64,000 nucleotides of DNA from Paenibacillus sp. MZ04-78.2 (GCF_024213375.1 NZ_JANAVJ010000020.1:1-64000); one strand, 5' to 3'. Counted from the first letter of the stretch, positions 27,681 to 37,335 are shown. Notes: generated from the sequence alone by a model not told the origin. Numbers and translations are program-made.

Positions 27681-29743
27681 AGAAACCTATCGGCATGGAC
27701 GACTCAAGCAAGCACGACGGAAGCCAGCGCCGTCATTTTACAACCCGGATCAACCTGTTCTTTTTCTTTACGTTTTTCCTGTTTTCCGTACTTATCGTGC
27801 GGCTGGCGATGCTGCAATTTGTCGAAGGCAAAGAGCTGGCGGCGAAAAAGGATAGGAGTAACAACGCCGATACGCCGATCCCTCCGATACGCGGCAATAT
27901 TTTCGACCGCAAGAGTGCCCCGATCGCCTATACGACGTCGACCCAGTCGCTTTATTTCCGCATCGAGCAGGACCAGCCCAAGGATCAAGTGGTCGCCTTG
28001 GCCAAGCGCTTGGCCGACATTTTCGCGCAGTACGGCAACAAGGACTTGAAGCAGCCGACCGCGGAGGAAATCATTAAGGCAATGGATGTCGGCTTCGATT
28101 TGAACCAGGACGATACGGCCAAAAAACCGAGCTATTACTCGGTGCCGAGGCGGATCAAGACCGATTTGACGCAAATGGAAATGGCGTTTATTTTGGAGCA
28201 CCGCGACGAGCTGAAGTGGATTGAGATCATGGAGGAGAGCCTCCGCACATACGACCGCGAGAACACCATTGCGGTGCAGCTTGTCGGGTATATGCGGCCG
28301 TTCTCGACGGCGCGAGAAGCGAAGAACGGGCTTGAATTTTATAAGGACAAAACAAAAACGGAAGAATACCTCGACCGGGAATACGTCGGCTATGACGGCA
28401 TTGAATTGATGTACCAGGAAGAGCTGCGCGGCAAAAACGGCGTAAAGTCGTATCCGGTCAACGTCTTGCAGAAAATTATCGGCGATGCGGAAGCCCCTAC
28501 GGTCACCCCGCCGGAGAAGGGGAACAACCTGTACCTGACGATCGACAAAAACGTTCAGCTGGCCACCGAGCAGGCGATCACGGACCATCTGGTGACGTTG
28601 AAAAGCTCGGCTTATCGTTCCAATTCTTACTCGGCCAAAGGAGTCAACGCCGTCGCGGGCTATGCCGTGGCGATGGAGGTCGATACGGGCAAAGTCGTGG
28701 CGATGGCCAGTATGCCGGATTATGATCCGACCTTCTGGAGCAATCCGTTCTCGGATGCCGATTACAAGCAGGTTCAGACGAAAATCAACAACGGCACGAT
28801 TACGACAGCGTACCCGGACTATCCGGATGACGAGCAAAAATATCATCCTACGTCCATCGTGTATATGGGCTCCGTCATTAAACCGCTCTCGGTGTTGATC
28901 GGGTTCAACGAAGGGTTGCTTACGCCCAATACGATTTACACCGATACCGGCGTATTTACCTATGGTAAAAACAACAGCTCCAGACATACGAATTCCGGCA
29001 GAGCCTCTTTTGGACCGATCAATGCCAGCGAGGCGCTTCGGGTCTCGTCTAACACGTTCATGTCAGCGTTGATCGGTAACGCACTGTACAATCGTACCCC
29101 TGGCAAAGCCGTAGAAATCTGGGACCAATATTTGGCTAAATTCGGCTTGGGCGTGCTTACCGGCAGCGGTCTGCCGCGGGAAAGCGCGGGAATCAGCGAG
29201 TACAAGACGAATACGAAAGAGACCGCTCAATCCCGGATGGTATTCGCCTCCTGGGGACAGAACGAGAAGTACACGACGCTTCAATTGGCGCAGTATACCA
29301 CAACGCTCGCGACCCGGGGCAAACGGCTTCAGCCGCTGCTTGTCGACCGGATCGAAACATACGACAAAGGCCAGATTGTCAAGAAGTTTGACCCGGTCGT
29401 GCTGGATCAGACCGATTTCCCGAAAGCTTACTGGGACTCCGTGATCAAAGGAATGCTGCAGGTCCGCACTCAAGGCTTTGACGATTTCCCATATCCAGTC
29501 GCCAGAAAAACAGGAACCTCCACGCAAAGAGTGGCCGGCGGCAAAGAAATCGACAACGCCGTGTTTATCGCCTTCGCGCCTGCGGAAAATCCGAAGCTTG
29601 CCGTCGCCGTCGTTGTGCCGGAAGGCGGATTCGGCGCCTACGGCGCCGGCCCGATCGCACGCAAAATGTTCGACGCTTATGATCAATATTACGGACTGGA
29701 TGGGAAACCGAAAGGGCCTCCGACCGCAAACAAAACGCCATAA
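27677..29743 (+). CDS. Class B penicillin-binding protein (PBP2-type transpeptidase)
   Basis: A D,D-transpeptidase that cross-links peptidoglycan, 688 residues. It has a short cytoplasmic N-terminus, one membrane anchor (about residues 25-48), the class B dimerisation domain opening RGNIFDRKSAPIAYTTS, and the penicillin-binding domain. Its motifs are SVIK near 398, SSN near 457 and KTG near 611. Its design fits the elongation-type PbpA/MrdA group, but assignment within class B is tentative. A terminator follows. Confidence 0.92.
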   Translation: MKKPIGMDDSSKHDGSQRRHFTTRINLFFFFTFFLFSVLIVRLAMLQFVEGKELAAKKDRSNNADTPIPPIRGNIFDRKSAPIAYTTSTQSLYFRIEQDQPKDQVVALAKRLADIFAQYGNKDLKQPTAEEIIKAMDVGFDLNQDDTAKKPSYYSVPRRIKTDLTQMEMAFILEHRDELKWIEIMEESLRTYDRENTIAVQLVGYMRPFSTAREAKNGLEFYKDKTKTEEYLDREYVGYDGIELMYQEELRGKNGVKSYPVNVLQKIIGDAEAPTVTPPEKGNNLYLTIDKNVQLATEQAITDHLVTLKSSAYRSNSYSAKGVNAVAGYAVAMEVDTGKVVAMASMPDYDPTFWSNPFSDADYKQVQTKINNGTITTAYPDYPDDEQKYHPTSIVYMGSVIKPLSVLIGFNEGLLTPNTIYTDTGVFTYGKNNSSRHTNSGRASFGPINASEALRVSSNTFMSALIGNALYNRTPGKAVEIWDQYLAKFGLGVLTGSGLPRESAGISEYKTNTKETAQSRMVFASWGQNEKYTTLQLAQYTTTLATRGKRLQPLLVDRIETYDKGQIVKKFDPVVLDQTDFPKAYWDSVIKGMLQVRTQGFDDFPYPVARKTGTSTQRVAGGKEIDNAVFIAFAPAENPKLAVAVVVPEGGFGAYGAGPIARKMFDAYDQYYGLDGKPKGPPTANKTP

Positions 29744-29753
29744 CGAAATACCG

Positions 29754-29788
29754 GAAATCTCCTTGAACAGAGGGGATTTCTTTTTTTA
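29754..29788 (+). terminator. Terminator of the PBP gene
   Basis: GAAATCTCC pairs with GGGGATTTC (one mismatch) and is followed by seven Ts. Confidence 0.85.
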
Positions 29789-29796
29789 TAAAAAAA

Positions 29797-29829
29797 ATGT
29801 TGCACTAGGTAAACATATTTGTGTATTAT
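29797..29829 (+). promoter_or_regulatory. Promoter with MntR-like operator, metal transporter operon
   Basis: TTGCAC (29800-29805) and TATTAT (29824-29829) are 18 bases apart. The -35 lies inside the imperfect palindrome ATGTTGCACTAGGTAAACAT (29797-29816; seven of ten positions symmetric), similar to Bacillus MntR boxes of the TTTGCCTNAGGNAAA kind. Repression at high Mn(II) would follow. Confidence 0.6.
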
Positions 29830-29899
29830 AAACATATAGTCATTAGGGAAATAAAAATGGATTAATACAACTTGCTAGTGAAGATGGGAGAGGACTACT

Positions 29900-30862
29900 T
29901 TGAAAAACGTAAAAACAAAACCGAGGCTATCGTCTTCGTTCAAGCGATTTATTATGACGATCATGTTCCTCGCACTTGCCGTATCGCTTGCCGCATGCGG
30001 AGCGGCTAAGGAGAATGCCGCTCCCGGTAAAGTGAAAATAACGGCTACGATCGGGATGATCGCCGACATTGTCAAACAGGTCGGGGGGACGCACGTCGAG
30101 GTGACCGGATTGATGAAGGCGGGCGTCGACCCGCACTTATACAAAGCATCGCAAGGAGATCTGAAAAAGCTGGATCGGGCGGAGATCATTTTCTATAACG
30201 GGCTTCATTTGGAAGGCAAAATGACCGACGTCTTCGAGAAAATGGAAAAGTCCAAGCCTACGGTAGCCGTGACGAAAAACATTCCGGAGTCCAAGCTTCG
30301 CGGCATGGAGGACGGAAGCGGAGCGCATGATCCTCACGTATGGTTCGATGTCAAGCACTGGATCAGCGCTACCGAGACGGTGCGCGACGAACTCAGCAAG
30401 CACGATGCGGCAAATGCTGCCGATTACAAAAAAAACGCGGAGGCGTACATCAAGCAATTGGAGGAGCTGCATCAGTTCGCGAAGGAGCAGATGGCCTCGA
30501 TTCCGGAAAAGCAGCGCGTACTTGTTACGGCGCATGACGCGTTCGGTTATTTCGGGGATGCCTACGGCATCAAAGTGATGGGGCTTCAGGGCATCAGCAC
30601 CGCTTCGGAATACGGCTCCAAGGACGTCAGCGACCTGCGCGACTTCCTCGTTGCGAACAAGATTAAGGCGGTTTTCGTTGAATCGAGCGTACCGAAAAAA
30701 TCGATCGAGGCCGTTATTGAAGGGGCCAAGAAGCAAGGGCACGAGATTCAAATCGGTGGCGAGCTGTTCTCCGACGCGATGGGGGAAGAAGGCACACCGG
30801 AAGGAAACTATATCGGCATGGTGAAGCATAACATTAATACGATTGTTCAAGCGTTGAAATAA
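29900..30862 (+). CDS. mntA: Metal ABC transporter substrate-binding lipoprotein
   Basis: Cluster A-I binding protein that captures Mn(II) or Zn(II) at the cell surface, 320 residues. The signal ends in the lipobox AVSLAACG. Metal ligands are visible: His in GVDPHLYKAS, His in HDPHVWFDV, Glu in FVESSVPKKS and Asp in LFSDAMGE. No long His-rich loop is present, which argues for manganese over zinc. The start is TTG 29900 behind GGGAGAGG. First gene of a four-gene operon. Confidence 0.88.
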   Translation: MKNVKTKPRLSSSFKRFIMTIMFLALAVSLAACGAAKENAAPGKVKITATIGMIADIVKQVGGTHVEVTGLMKAGVDPHLYKASQGDLKKLDRAEIIFYNGLHLEGKMTDVFEKMEKSKPTVAVTKNIPESKLRGMEDGSGAHDPHVWFDVKHWISATETVRDELSKHDAANAADYKKNAEAYIKQLEELHQFAKEQMASIPEKQRVLVTAHDAFGYFGDAYGIKVMGLQGISTASEYGSKDVSDLRDFLVANKIKAVFVESSVPKKSIEAVIEGAKKQGHEIQIGGELFSDAMGEEGTPEGNYIGMVKHNINTIVQALK

Positions 30863-30915
30863 CAGTTCTGGCGGAGAGAGCGAGAAGCGGATGAACGAAA
30901 AGGGGAGTGGAACCA

Positions 30916-31686
30916 ATGAAAGAACAGCGGATACCGTTATCTATACTAGGGATGACCGTAGCTTACCAGAAAAAGCCCGTCCTTCGCGATATATCGCTTC
31001 AGGTGCCGGAAGGAACATTAATCGGCATCGTCGGGCCGAACGGCGCCGGCAAATCGACGCTGATCAAAGCGGCTCTCGGACTCATTCCCAGCGTAACCGG
31101 GGAAGTTTCGATCTACGGCAAGCCTTACGCCGAGCAGCGGAAGCTCATTGGCTACGTGCCGCAGCGGGAGTCCGTCGATTGGGATTTTCCGACAAGCGCG
31201 CTCGATGTGGTGATGATGGGACGATACGGTCATTTAGGCTGGTTTAAACGTCCGGGCGCCAAAGAGCGGGAGATTGCCATGGATTGCTTGTCTAAAGTAG
31301 GTATGGAAAACTTTGCCGACAGACAGATCAGCCAGCTTTCCGGCGGGCAGCAGCAGCGCGTGTTTTTGGCCCGGGCGCTGGCGCAGGATGCGAAGCTGTA
31401 TTTTATGGACGAACCGTTCGTCGGCGTCGATGCGGCTACGGAGAAAGCGATCGTTACGCTGCTGGGCGAGCTCAGGGAGCAGGGCAAGACCGTTCTGGTC
31501 GTGCACCATGACCTCGCGACCGTGAAGCAATATTTCGATTGGGTCATCCTGCTGAATGTGGAGCTTCAAGGCATCGGACCTGTGGAAGACGTATTTACGA
31601 GGGACAATCTTCAACAAACCTACGGCGGGCGGCTGGCGTTCTTGGATCAGCAGCATGACGGCGCGCTCGTCGTGAATGCGAGGTGA
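30916..31686 (+). CDS. mntB: Metal ABC transporter ATP-binding protein
   Basis: ATPase of the metal importer, 256 residues. Walker A is GPNGAGKST, the signature LSGGQQQRVFLARAL, Walker B LYFMDEPF and the H-loop His in VVHHDLATV. ATG 30916 follows GGGGAGTGG; GTG 30907 is in frame but less well placed. The C-terminus ends close to the next gene's start, as expected in an operon. Confidence 0.92.
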   Translation: MKEQRIPLSILGMTVAYQKKPVLRDISLQVPEGTLIGIVGPNGAGKSTLIKAALGLIPSVTGEVSIYGKPYAEQRKLIGYVPQRESVDWDFPTSALDVVMMGRYGHLGWFKRPGAKEREIAMDCLSKVGMENFADRQISQLSGGQQQRVFLARALAQDAKLYFMDEPFVGVDAATEKAIVTLLGELREQGKTVLVVHHDLATVKQYFDWVILLNVELQGIGPVEDVFTRDNLQQTYGGRLAFLDQQHDGALVVNAR

Positions 31687-31691
31687 GCGGC

Positions 31692-32654
31692 ATGGCATGG
31701 CTGGAATTGTTCCGCGATCCGAACGCGCAGTGGATATTAATGGGAAGCATGCTGCTCGGACTAAGCAGCGGCGTGCTCGGAAGCTTCGCTTATTTGCGCA
31801 AGCAGAGCCTGATGGGCGACGCGCTTGCTCATGCGGCGCTGCCGGGCGTGTGCATCGCTTTTATGCTCACCGGCTCGAAATCGATCTTTTTCTTTTTGCT
31901 CGGCGCGATCGTCGCCGGTCTGGCGGCCACCTTCGGGATCGGCTATGTCACCCGCAACTCCCGGATCAAGCAGGATACGGCGCTTGGCATCGTATTGTCG
32001 GTATTTTTCGGACTTGGCATCGTGCTGCTGACCAAAATTCAGCATAGCGGCAGCGGCAACCAGAGCGGCCTCGACAAGTTCTTGTTCGGACAGGCCGCTT
32101 CCATGGTACTGTCGGATGTCATCACGATGGCGGTTGTGGCGCTGCTGCTGACGATGGTTTGCGCCTTGCTGTTCAAGGAGTTCAAGCTGCTCAGCTTCGA
32201 CTCAGGGTTTGCGAAAGGGATCGGGCTCCCGGTCGCTTTTCTCGACCAATTCATGATGTTTTTGATCGTGGTGGCCGTGGTCGTCGGCATTCAGGCCGTA
32301 GGCGTCGTGCTGATGTCGGCGCTGCTCATTACACCGGCCGTCTCGGCCCGGTATTGGACCGAGAAGCTGGGCGTCATGGTGGCGCTCTCGGGCGTGTTCG
32401 GAGCGCTAAGCGGCTTCTTCGGCACACTGCTTAGCAGCATGGCGAATAATATGCCGACCGGACCGCTTACGGTGTTGGCCGCTACTCTTTTCTTCGTCGT
32501 GTCGGTGCTATTCGCGCCGCGCCGGGGGCTGCTGGCGAAATTGCTTGAGCGATTGGCTGTCAAACGCAGCGTGATGAGCGAGAGGGAGCTCCGGCCGCAA
32601 CTGCACGGCCTCGGTCCGGCAGGCGAAAAGCTTCGGAAGGAGGGGCAGGCATGA
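31692..32654 (+). CDS. mntC: Metal ABC transporter permease (first)
   Basis: ABC-3 family permease with about eight or nine membrane segments, 320 residues. Family text includes GDALAHAALPGVCIAFML and the VGIQAVGVVLMSALLITPAVSARY segment. ATG 31692 has GAGGTGAG; GTG 31683 overlaps the ATPase gene. The C-terminus is long and charged. Two different permease genes in one operon match the B. subtilis MntABCD arrangement. Confidence 0.9.
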   Translation: MAWLELFRDPNAQWILMGSMLLGLSSGVLGSFAYLRKQSLMGDALAHAALPGVCIAFMLTGSKSIFFFLLGAIVAGLAATFGIGYVTRNSRIKQDTALGIVLSVFFGLGIVLLTKIQHSGSGNQSGLDKFLFGQAASMVLSDVITMAVVALLLTMVCALLFKEFKLLSFDSGFAKGIGLPVAFLDQFMMFLIVVAVVVGIQAVGVVLMSALLITPAVSARYWTEKLGVMVALSGVFGALSGFFGTLLSSMANNMPTGPLTVLAATLFFVVSVLFAPRRGLLAKLLERLAVKRSVMSERELRPQLHGLGPAGEKLRKEGQA

Positions 32655-33526
32655 ACGACTTTTGGATACTGCTGACGGCTTCGCTCGTAGCCGTCTCCTG
32701 CAGCCTGCTCGGCTGCTTTCTCGTTCTGCGGAAAATGGCGATGATCGGGGATGCGATCAGCCACTCGGTGCTGCCGGGAATTGTGCTGGCGTTTCTGTTC
32801 AGCGGCTCGCGGGATTCGTTGTGGATGATGCTGGGAGCGTCAGTCATCGGCCTCGTGACCGTGTTTCTGATCCAATGGTTTCATCAGAACGGGGTTCAAT
32901 CCGACGCCTCCATCGGCGTCGTGTTTACCGCCTTGTTCGCCGTAGGGGTCGTCTTGGTGAGTCTCTTTACGCGGCAGGTGGACTTGGACTTGGATTGCGT
33001 GCTGTACGGGGAAATTATTCATGTGCCGTGGGAAACCGTGGAGTGGAACGGGATCGATATCGGTCCGAAAGCGGTCTGGGGACTCGGCATCGTGCTGACG
33101 CTCAGCGCTTTGATCATCGGGCTGTTCTACAAGCAATTCAAAATATGCGCGTTCGATCCGGCCATGGCTGCCGCGGTAGGCATTCCGGTCGCGCTGTTCC
33201 ATTACCTGCTGATGGGACTGGTCTCCATGACAACGGTAGCTTCGTTCGAAAGCGTAGGCGCCATTCTGGTCGTCGGTATGCTGGTCGTGCCGGCCGCCAC
33301 AGCGTACTTGCTTACGGAAAAGCTCAGCCGCATGATCTTCTACAGCATGGGAGTCGGCGTACTGAGCGCCGTGCTCGGCTACTTCACCGCTGCGGTGCTG
33401 GACGCTTCGATCGCCGGCTGCATGATCGTCGTTGCGGGCGTGCTGTTCATTCTGGCGCTGCTGTTCTCGCCGACGCATGGCGTCGTCTGGCGCAAATTCA
33501 GACGGAAGCAGGCCGCTGTCGTATAA
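32651..33526 (+). CDS. mntD: Metal ABC transporter permease (second)
   Basis: Second ABC-3 family permease, 291 residues. It contains GDAISHSVLPGIVLAFLFSG and SVGAILVVGMLVVPAATAYLL, the counterparts of the first permease's motifs. The ATG overlaps the stop of the first permease (ATGA), with GGAGGGGC upstream. The two permeases probably form a heterodimer. Last gene of the operon, followed by a terminator. Confidence 0.9.
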   Translation: MNDFWILLTASLVAVSCSLLGCFLVLRKMAMIGDAISHSVLPGIVLAFLFSGSRDSLWMMLGASVIGLVTVFLIQWFHQNGVQSDASIGVVFTALFAVGVVLVSLFTRQVDLDLDCVLYGEIIHVPWETVEWNGIDIGPKAVWGLGIVLTLSALIIGLFYKQFKICAFDPAMAAAVGIPVALFHYLLMGLVSMTTVASFESVGAILVVGMLVVPAATAYLLTEKLSRMIFYSMGVGVLSAVLGYFTAAVLDASIAGCMIVVAGVLFILALLFSPTHGVVWRKFRRKQAAVV

Positions 33527-33531
33527 TTGGG

Positions 33532-33562
33532 AAAGCCCGGGCTCACTGGAGCCCGGCTTTTT
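33532..33562. terminator. Bidirectional terminator
   Basis: AAAGCCCGGGCTC pairs with GAGCCCGGCTTTTT (one bulge). It serves the metal operon and the convergent sugar isomerase-like gene. Confidence 0.88.
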
Positions 33563-34391
33563 CGTATACGCGCTTAAATGCCTGCTGCGATCGCGCCGCC
33601 AACGCTTCGGCGGTTTCCGCCGGCGGCAGCGGCGTCAAAATCTCCTGCGCCACGACGCCGGTATAGCCGATGCGTTGCAGCCCTTGCAGGAACGCCGTCA
33701 GGTCGATGACGCCCTCGCCCGGATACAGCCGGTCGTTGTCCAACACCTCGGCGACTGAAACGTCCTTGGCATCGTTGATATGGACATGAACGATCTGATC
33801 GGCGCGCAGCTTGGCGATATCGGCGGCCGTGCCTCCCGTCGTATGCCAATGGTAGGCGTCGAACAACAGGCCGACATTGCTTTTGCCGATCGTATCGATC
33901 CACTCCAGCATGCTGTCCGCATCCCATAAAAAGGGATGCTTCCATCGCGTGCGCAGATGATGCGGCCCGACGAATTCCAGTCCGAGCCGGATGCCGTACG
34001 CCTCCAAAATGTCCGCGCAAAGGCGCAGCCGCCGGGTCGCGACAGCCATGAAGCGCGCAGCGTTCTCGTCCGTCGACGGCAGCACGTGCGTGCAGCAGGC
34101 GGTTACGCCGAGCTTGCTTGCCGCCGCCGCTTCTGCGGCGAGCTGGGGCAAGCCGTCCCGGAACGCCTCCTCGGTTTGCCGCCATTCTGCGGCGAGTCCA
34201 GTCGCGCCAATGCGCACTTGCTTCTCCTGCAAAAAGTCTCTCGCCTGCTCCAAGCCTGCCGCTGCGATCCATGCCTCCAGCTCTTGGCCGTGCGCGTCGA
34301 CCGCGCCAAATCCGAAGCGGGAGGCGAGCTCCGCAAACTCGCGGATCGTCCCGGCCTCGCCGATGCCTGCTCTGGTCAATCCCTTGATCAT
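33543..34391 (-). CDS. Sugar phosphate isomerase/epimerase-like TIM-barrel protein
   Basis: A 282-residue protein of the AP-endonuclease-2/xylose-isomerase-like TIM-barrel superfamily. Likely metal ligands appear as Glu in RLGLEFVGPHHL, Asp and His in LLFDAYHWHTTG, His in VHVHINDAKD and Glu in VAQEILTP. Members are sugar isomerases, epimerases and inosose dehydratases, so the substrate is open. ATG 34391 follows GGAGAGG. It is alone on this strand. Confidence 0.82.
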   Translation of the reverse strand: MIKGLTRAGIGEAGTIREFAELASRFGFGAVDAHGQELEAWIAAAGLEQARDFLQEKQVRIGATGLAAEWRQTEEAFRDGLPQLAAEAAAASKLGVTACCTHVLPSTDENAARFMAVATRRLRLCADILEAYGIRLGLEFVGPHHLRTRWKHPFLWDADSMLEWIDTIGKSNVGLLFDAYHWHTTGGTAADIAKLRADQIVHVHINDAKDVSVAEVLDNDRLYPGEGVIDLTAFLQGLQRIGYTGVVAQEILTPLPPAETAEALAARSQQAFKRVYEKAGLQ

Positions 34392-34479
34392 CCGTTCGTC
34401 CTCTCCTTCCATAAGGTCTATCCGCCCACATCATAAACCGCCGCTCCGCAGGCTGTCTACTCGGAAAAAGCGACATAAT

Positions 34480-34527
34480 TTTCAGGAAACCTACCATTTC
34501 CTGAAACCCGTACGAATATGGTATACT
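34480..34527 (+). promoter_or_regulatory. asnB promoter with perfect inverted repeat
   Basis: TTTCAGGAAA (34480-34489) and TTTCCTGAAA (34497-34506) form a perfect ten-base inverted repeat with a seven-base spacer. The right arm contains the likely -35 TTCCTG, 18 bases before TATACT (34522-34527). The arrangement suggests a repressor operator. Confidence 0.65.
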
Positions 34528-34568
34528 GTTATATCGGACTATTTTTTAGCGTTTGAGGAGGAAAAATA

Positions 34569-36443
34569 ATGTGCGGGATCACCGGCGTCATGTATTTTGA
34601 AGACCGCGAGCCTTCCCCGTCCATACTGAAGAGCATGACCGACTGTATCGTGCATCGGGGACCGGACGATTTTGGATTTTGGAGTGAGAACCGCATCGGA
34701 CTCGGCTTCCGCCGCTTGTCCATCATCGATTTGCAGGAAGGCCATCAGCCGCTCGCCAACGAAGACGAAACGGTATGGATTGCGTTCAACGGCGAGATTT
34801 ATAACTATAAATATTTGCGCAATACGCTTCAGGCGAAAGGACATCAATTCAAAACTCATTCGGACACCGAAGTGATCGTCCACCTGTACGAAGAGTACGG
34901 GGAAGAGTGCGTGAAGCAGCTTCGCGGGATGTTCGGGTTCGTCATCTGGGATCGCAGGAAAAAGCAGCTGTTCGGCGCGCGGGACCATTTCGGCATCAAG
35001 CCGTTCTACTATTACCACGACGGCAGCCAATTCCTGTTCGGCTCGGAAATCAAAAGCATTCTGGCCGCCGGAGTCGCCCGGACGATTCATACGGAAAGCC
35101 TGTTGAACTACTTGACGTTCCAATACGTGCCGGAGCCGACGACGATGTTTCAAGGCATACATAAGCTGCCGCCGGGACATACCGTTACCGTATCGTATGA
35201 CGGCGGACTGTCGGTCAAGCAATACTGGGATGCGATGCTGGAGCCGGAGGAGCGGCCGTTTGACGAATGCGTCGAGCGCATCCGCGAGGCGCTCAAGGAT
35301 TCGGTCGTTCACCATATGCAGAGCGACGTGGAGCGGGGCTGCTTCCTATCCAGCGGCATCGACTCGACGGCGATCGCGGCGCATATGCGCCAGGTCGAAT
35401 CGATCCGCACGTTCTCCGTCGGCTTCGAGGGGGCCAACAACGAGACCGTCATCGCGCGTCAAACCGCACAGGCGCTGGGCACCGAGCATTACGATAAAGT
35501 TATTACGAAGGAAGATTACTTCGGCACCTTAGCCAAAGCCGCCTGGCATCAGGACGAGCCGGTGGCCGACCCTTCGGCGATTGCACTGTATCATGTGGCG
35601 CAGCTTGCGAGCGAGCACGTGACGGTCGTACTGTCCGGCGAAGGAGCGGACGAACTGTTCGGCGGGTACCGCATCTACCACGAGCCGCAGTCGCTCGCGC
35701 CGATCGAGCGGCTGCCGCACGGCGTGAAGCGGCTGCTGCACGCGCTGGCCCGGCTGCTGCCGAACGGCATCTATGGCCGCAATTACGTGCTGCGCGGCAC
35801 GACGCCGCTGGAGCAGCGGTTTCTCGGCAACGCCAAAATTTTCACCGAAGACATGAAGGCCGAGATCGTGCGTGCGGACCGCGAGCTGTTGAGCCGGTAC
35901 CGCAATCCGTTCGACATCGCCAAAACGTTTTACGATAAAAGCAAGCATCTGGACCCGGTGTCCCGGATGCAGTATATCGACATGAACTTGTGGATGCCGG
36001 GCGACATTCTGATGAAGGCGGACAAAATGACGATGGCACATTCCATCGAGCTGCGCGTGCCGTTCCTCGATGTGGAGGTGTACGAGGTGGCGCGCCGGAT
36101 TCCGGCCAAGTACCGGATTGCGGAAGGCACGACCAAATACGTGTTCCGCAAAGCGATGGAAGGCATGATCCCGGACTTTATTCTGAATCGGCCGAAGCTC
36201 GGGTTTCCGGTGCCGATGCGCGAGTGGCTGAAGGGTCCGCAAGGAAACGTCGTGATGGAGCAGATCGCGGCAAGCGGCATCGACAATTACATCCGGATGG
36301 ACACGGTAAGGGCGATGCTCGGAAATCATCAGAGCGGCAAGGGCGATTACGCCCGGCGCATTTGGACGATCTATATGTTCGCGCTTTGGCATGCGGCCTA
36401 CATGGAGGAGCTGCCGGCCCGAACGCTCGCGCACGCTCAATAA
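34569..36443 (+). CDS. asnB: Asparagine synthase (glutamine-hydrolysing)
   Basis: Makes asparagine from aspartate, glutamine and ATP. The 624-residue protein starts MCGITG, so Cys2 is the amidotransferase nucleophile, with HRGPD, NGEIYNY and the SDTEV segment of the glutaminase domain. The synthetase domain has the PP-loop SSGIDS near residue 260 and SGEGADELFGGY near 357. The gene has TTTGAGGAGG before ATG and its own promoter with an inverted-repeat operator candidate. Some Bacillus relatives (AsnO) act in sporulation; which role applies here is not known. Confidence 0.95.
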   Translation: MCGITGVMYFEDREPSPSILKSMTDCIVHRGPDDFGFWSENRIGLGFRRLSIIDLQEGHQPLANEDETVWIAFNGEIYNYKYLRNTLQAKGHQFKTHSDTEVIVHLYEEYGEECVKQLRGMFGFVIWDRRKKQLFGARDHFGIKPFYYYHDGSQFLFGSEIKSILAAGVARTIHTESLLNYLTFQYVPEPTTMFQGIHKLPPGHTVTVSYDGGLSVKQYWDAMLEPEERPFDECVERIREALKDSVVHHMQSDVERGCFLSSGIDSTAIAAHMRQVESIRTFSVGFEGANNETVIARQTAQALGTEHYDKVITKEDYFGTLAKAAWHQDEPVADPSAIALYHVAQLASEHVTVVLSGEGADELFGGYRIYHEPQSLAPIERLPHGVKRLLHALARLLPNGIYGRNYVLRGTTPLEQRFLGNAKIFTEDMKAEIVRADRELLSRYRNPFDIAKTFYDKSKHLDPVSRMQYIDMNLWMPGDILMKADKMTMAHSIELRVPFLDVEVYEVARRIPAKYRIAEGTTKYVFRKAMEGMIPDFILNRPKLGFPVPMREWLKGPQGNVVMEQIAASGIDNYIRMDTVRAMLGNHQSGKGDYARRIWTIYMFALWHAAYMEELPARTLAHAQ

Positions 36444-36530
36444 GCGAAGGTCCGCAGAGGAGCGAGTGCGGCCGCAGACCGCGGCAGGTACGTTACTTCA
36501 AGGAACGGACGAAAAGGGAGAGAAGCGAAC

Positions 36531-37274
36531 ATGAGTCGATTCAAAATGGTAGCGTTGGATCTGGATGGCACATTGCTGACGGAAGAAAAGACGATCTCGG
36601 AGGAGAACCGCGCGGCTATTCTGGCGGCGCAGGATGCCGGAGTAACGGTCGTCTTTTCGACCGGGCGGGGGATTCAGAACTGTCTGTCTTATGCGGAGGA
36701 GCTCGGCCTGAAGTCGCCGCTCGTCACGGTGAACGGCAGCGAAGTATGGAAAGCGCCGGGCGAACTGCTTGAGCGTCATACGTTGGACACGGAGCTGATC
36801 CGCCGCATGCATGCGCTCGCAGTCCATTACGATACTTGGTTTTGGGCTTATGGCGTCGAGGAAATCTACAACAAAGAGCACTGGTTGCCCGAAGCGGAAA
36901 TTGATGCGCAGCAGTGGCTGAAGTTTGGCTATTATATCGAAAACGAAGAAAGCCTCGCGGCCATCCGCCGGGAATTGGAATCGTGGGATAAGCTGGAAAT
37001 TACGAATTCTCATCCGTTCAATATCGAGGTGAATCCGAAAGGCATCAGCAAGGCCAGCGGATTGAGACAAGTATGCGCGCTGCTGGGAATCGAGATGTCG
37101 CAGGTGATCGCCATGGGCGACAGCTTGAACGATGCGGCTATGATCCGCGAAGCGGGGCTCGGTGTGGCGATGGGGAACGCGCAGGAGGAAGTCAAGCGGC
37201 TGGCCGATGCGGTGACCGGGACGAACGAAGAACACGGTGTCGCTCAGATAATCAGAGAGTTTGCGCTGAAATAG
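36531..37274 (+). CDS. HAD-family (Cof-type) phosphatase
   Basis: A 247-residue Cof-type HAD hydrolase. Motif I is LDLDGTLL near residue 10, motif II VVFSTGR, the lysine lies in NPKGISKASGL, and motif III/IV is MGDSLNDAAMI near 197. The type IIB cap lies between. Typical substrates are sugar phosphates, flavin nucleotides or pyridoxal phosphate, and none can be chosen here. AAGGGAGAG precedes the ATG. It follows asnB by 87 bases. Confidence 0.88.
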   Translation: MSRFKMVALDLDGTLLTEEKTISEENRAAILAAQDAGVTVVFSTGRGIQNCLSYAEELGLKSPLVTVNGSEVWKAPGELLERHTLDTELIRRMHALAVHYDTWFWAYGVEEIYNKEHWLPEAEIDAQQWLKFGYYIENEESLAAIRRELESWDKLEITNSHPFNIEVNPKGISKASGLRQVCALLGIEMSQVIAMGDSLNDAAMIREAGLGVAMGNAQEEVKRLADAVTGTNEEHGVAQIIREFALK

Positions 37275-37335
37275 CGGATCGGATCGGGCCATCCGGCAAG
37301 TTACGCATAGCAACTGAAAAGGGAGGCATCCATCT

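Noticed and set aside
34480-34506. LexA box at asnB
   Set aside because: The Bacillus LexA consensus (CGAAC-N4-GTTCG) does not match TTTCAGGAAA-N7-TTTCCTGAAA.
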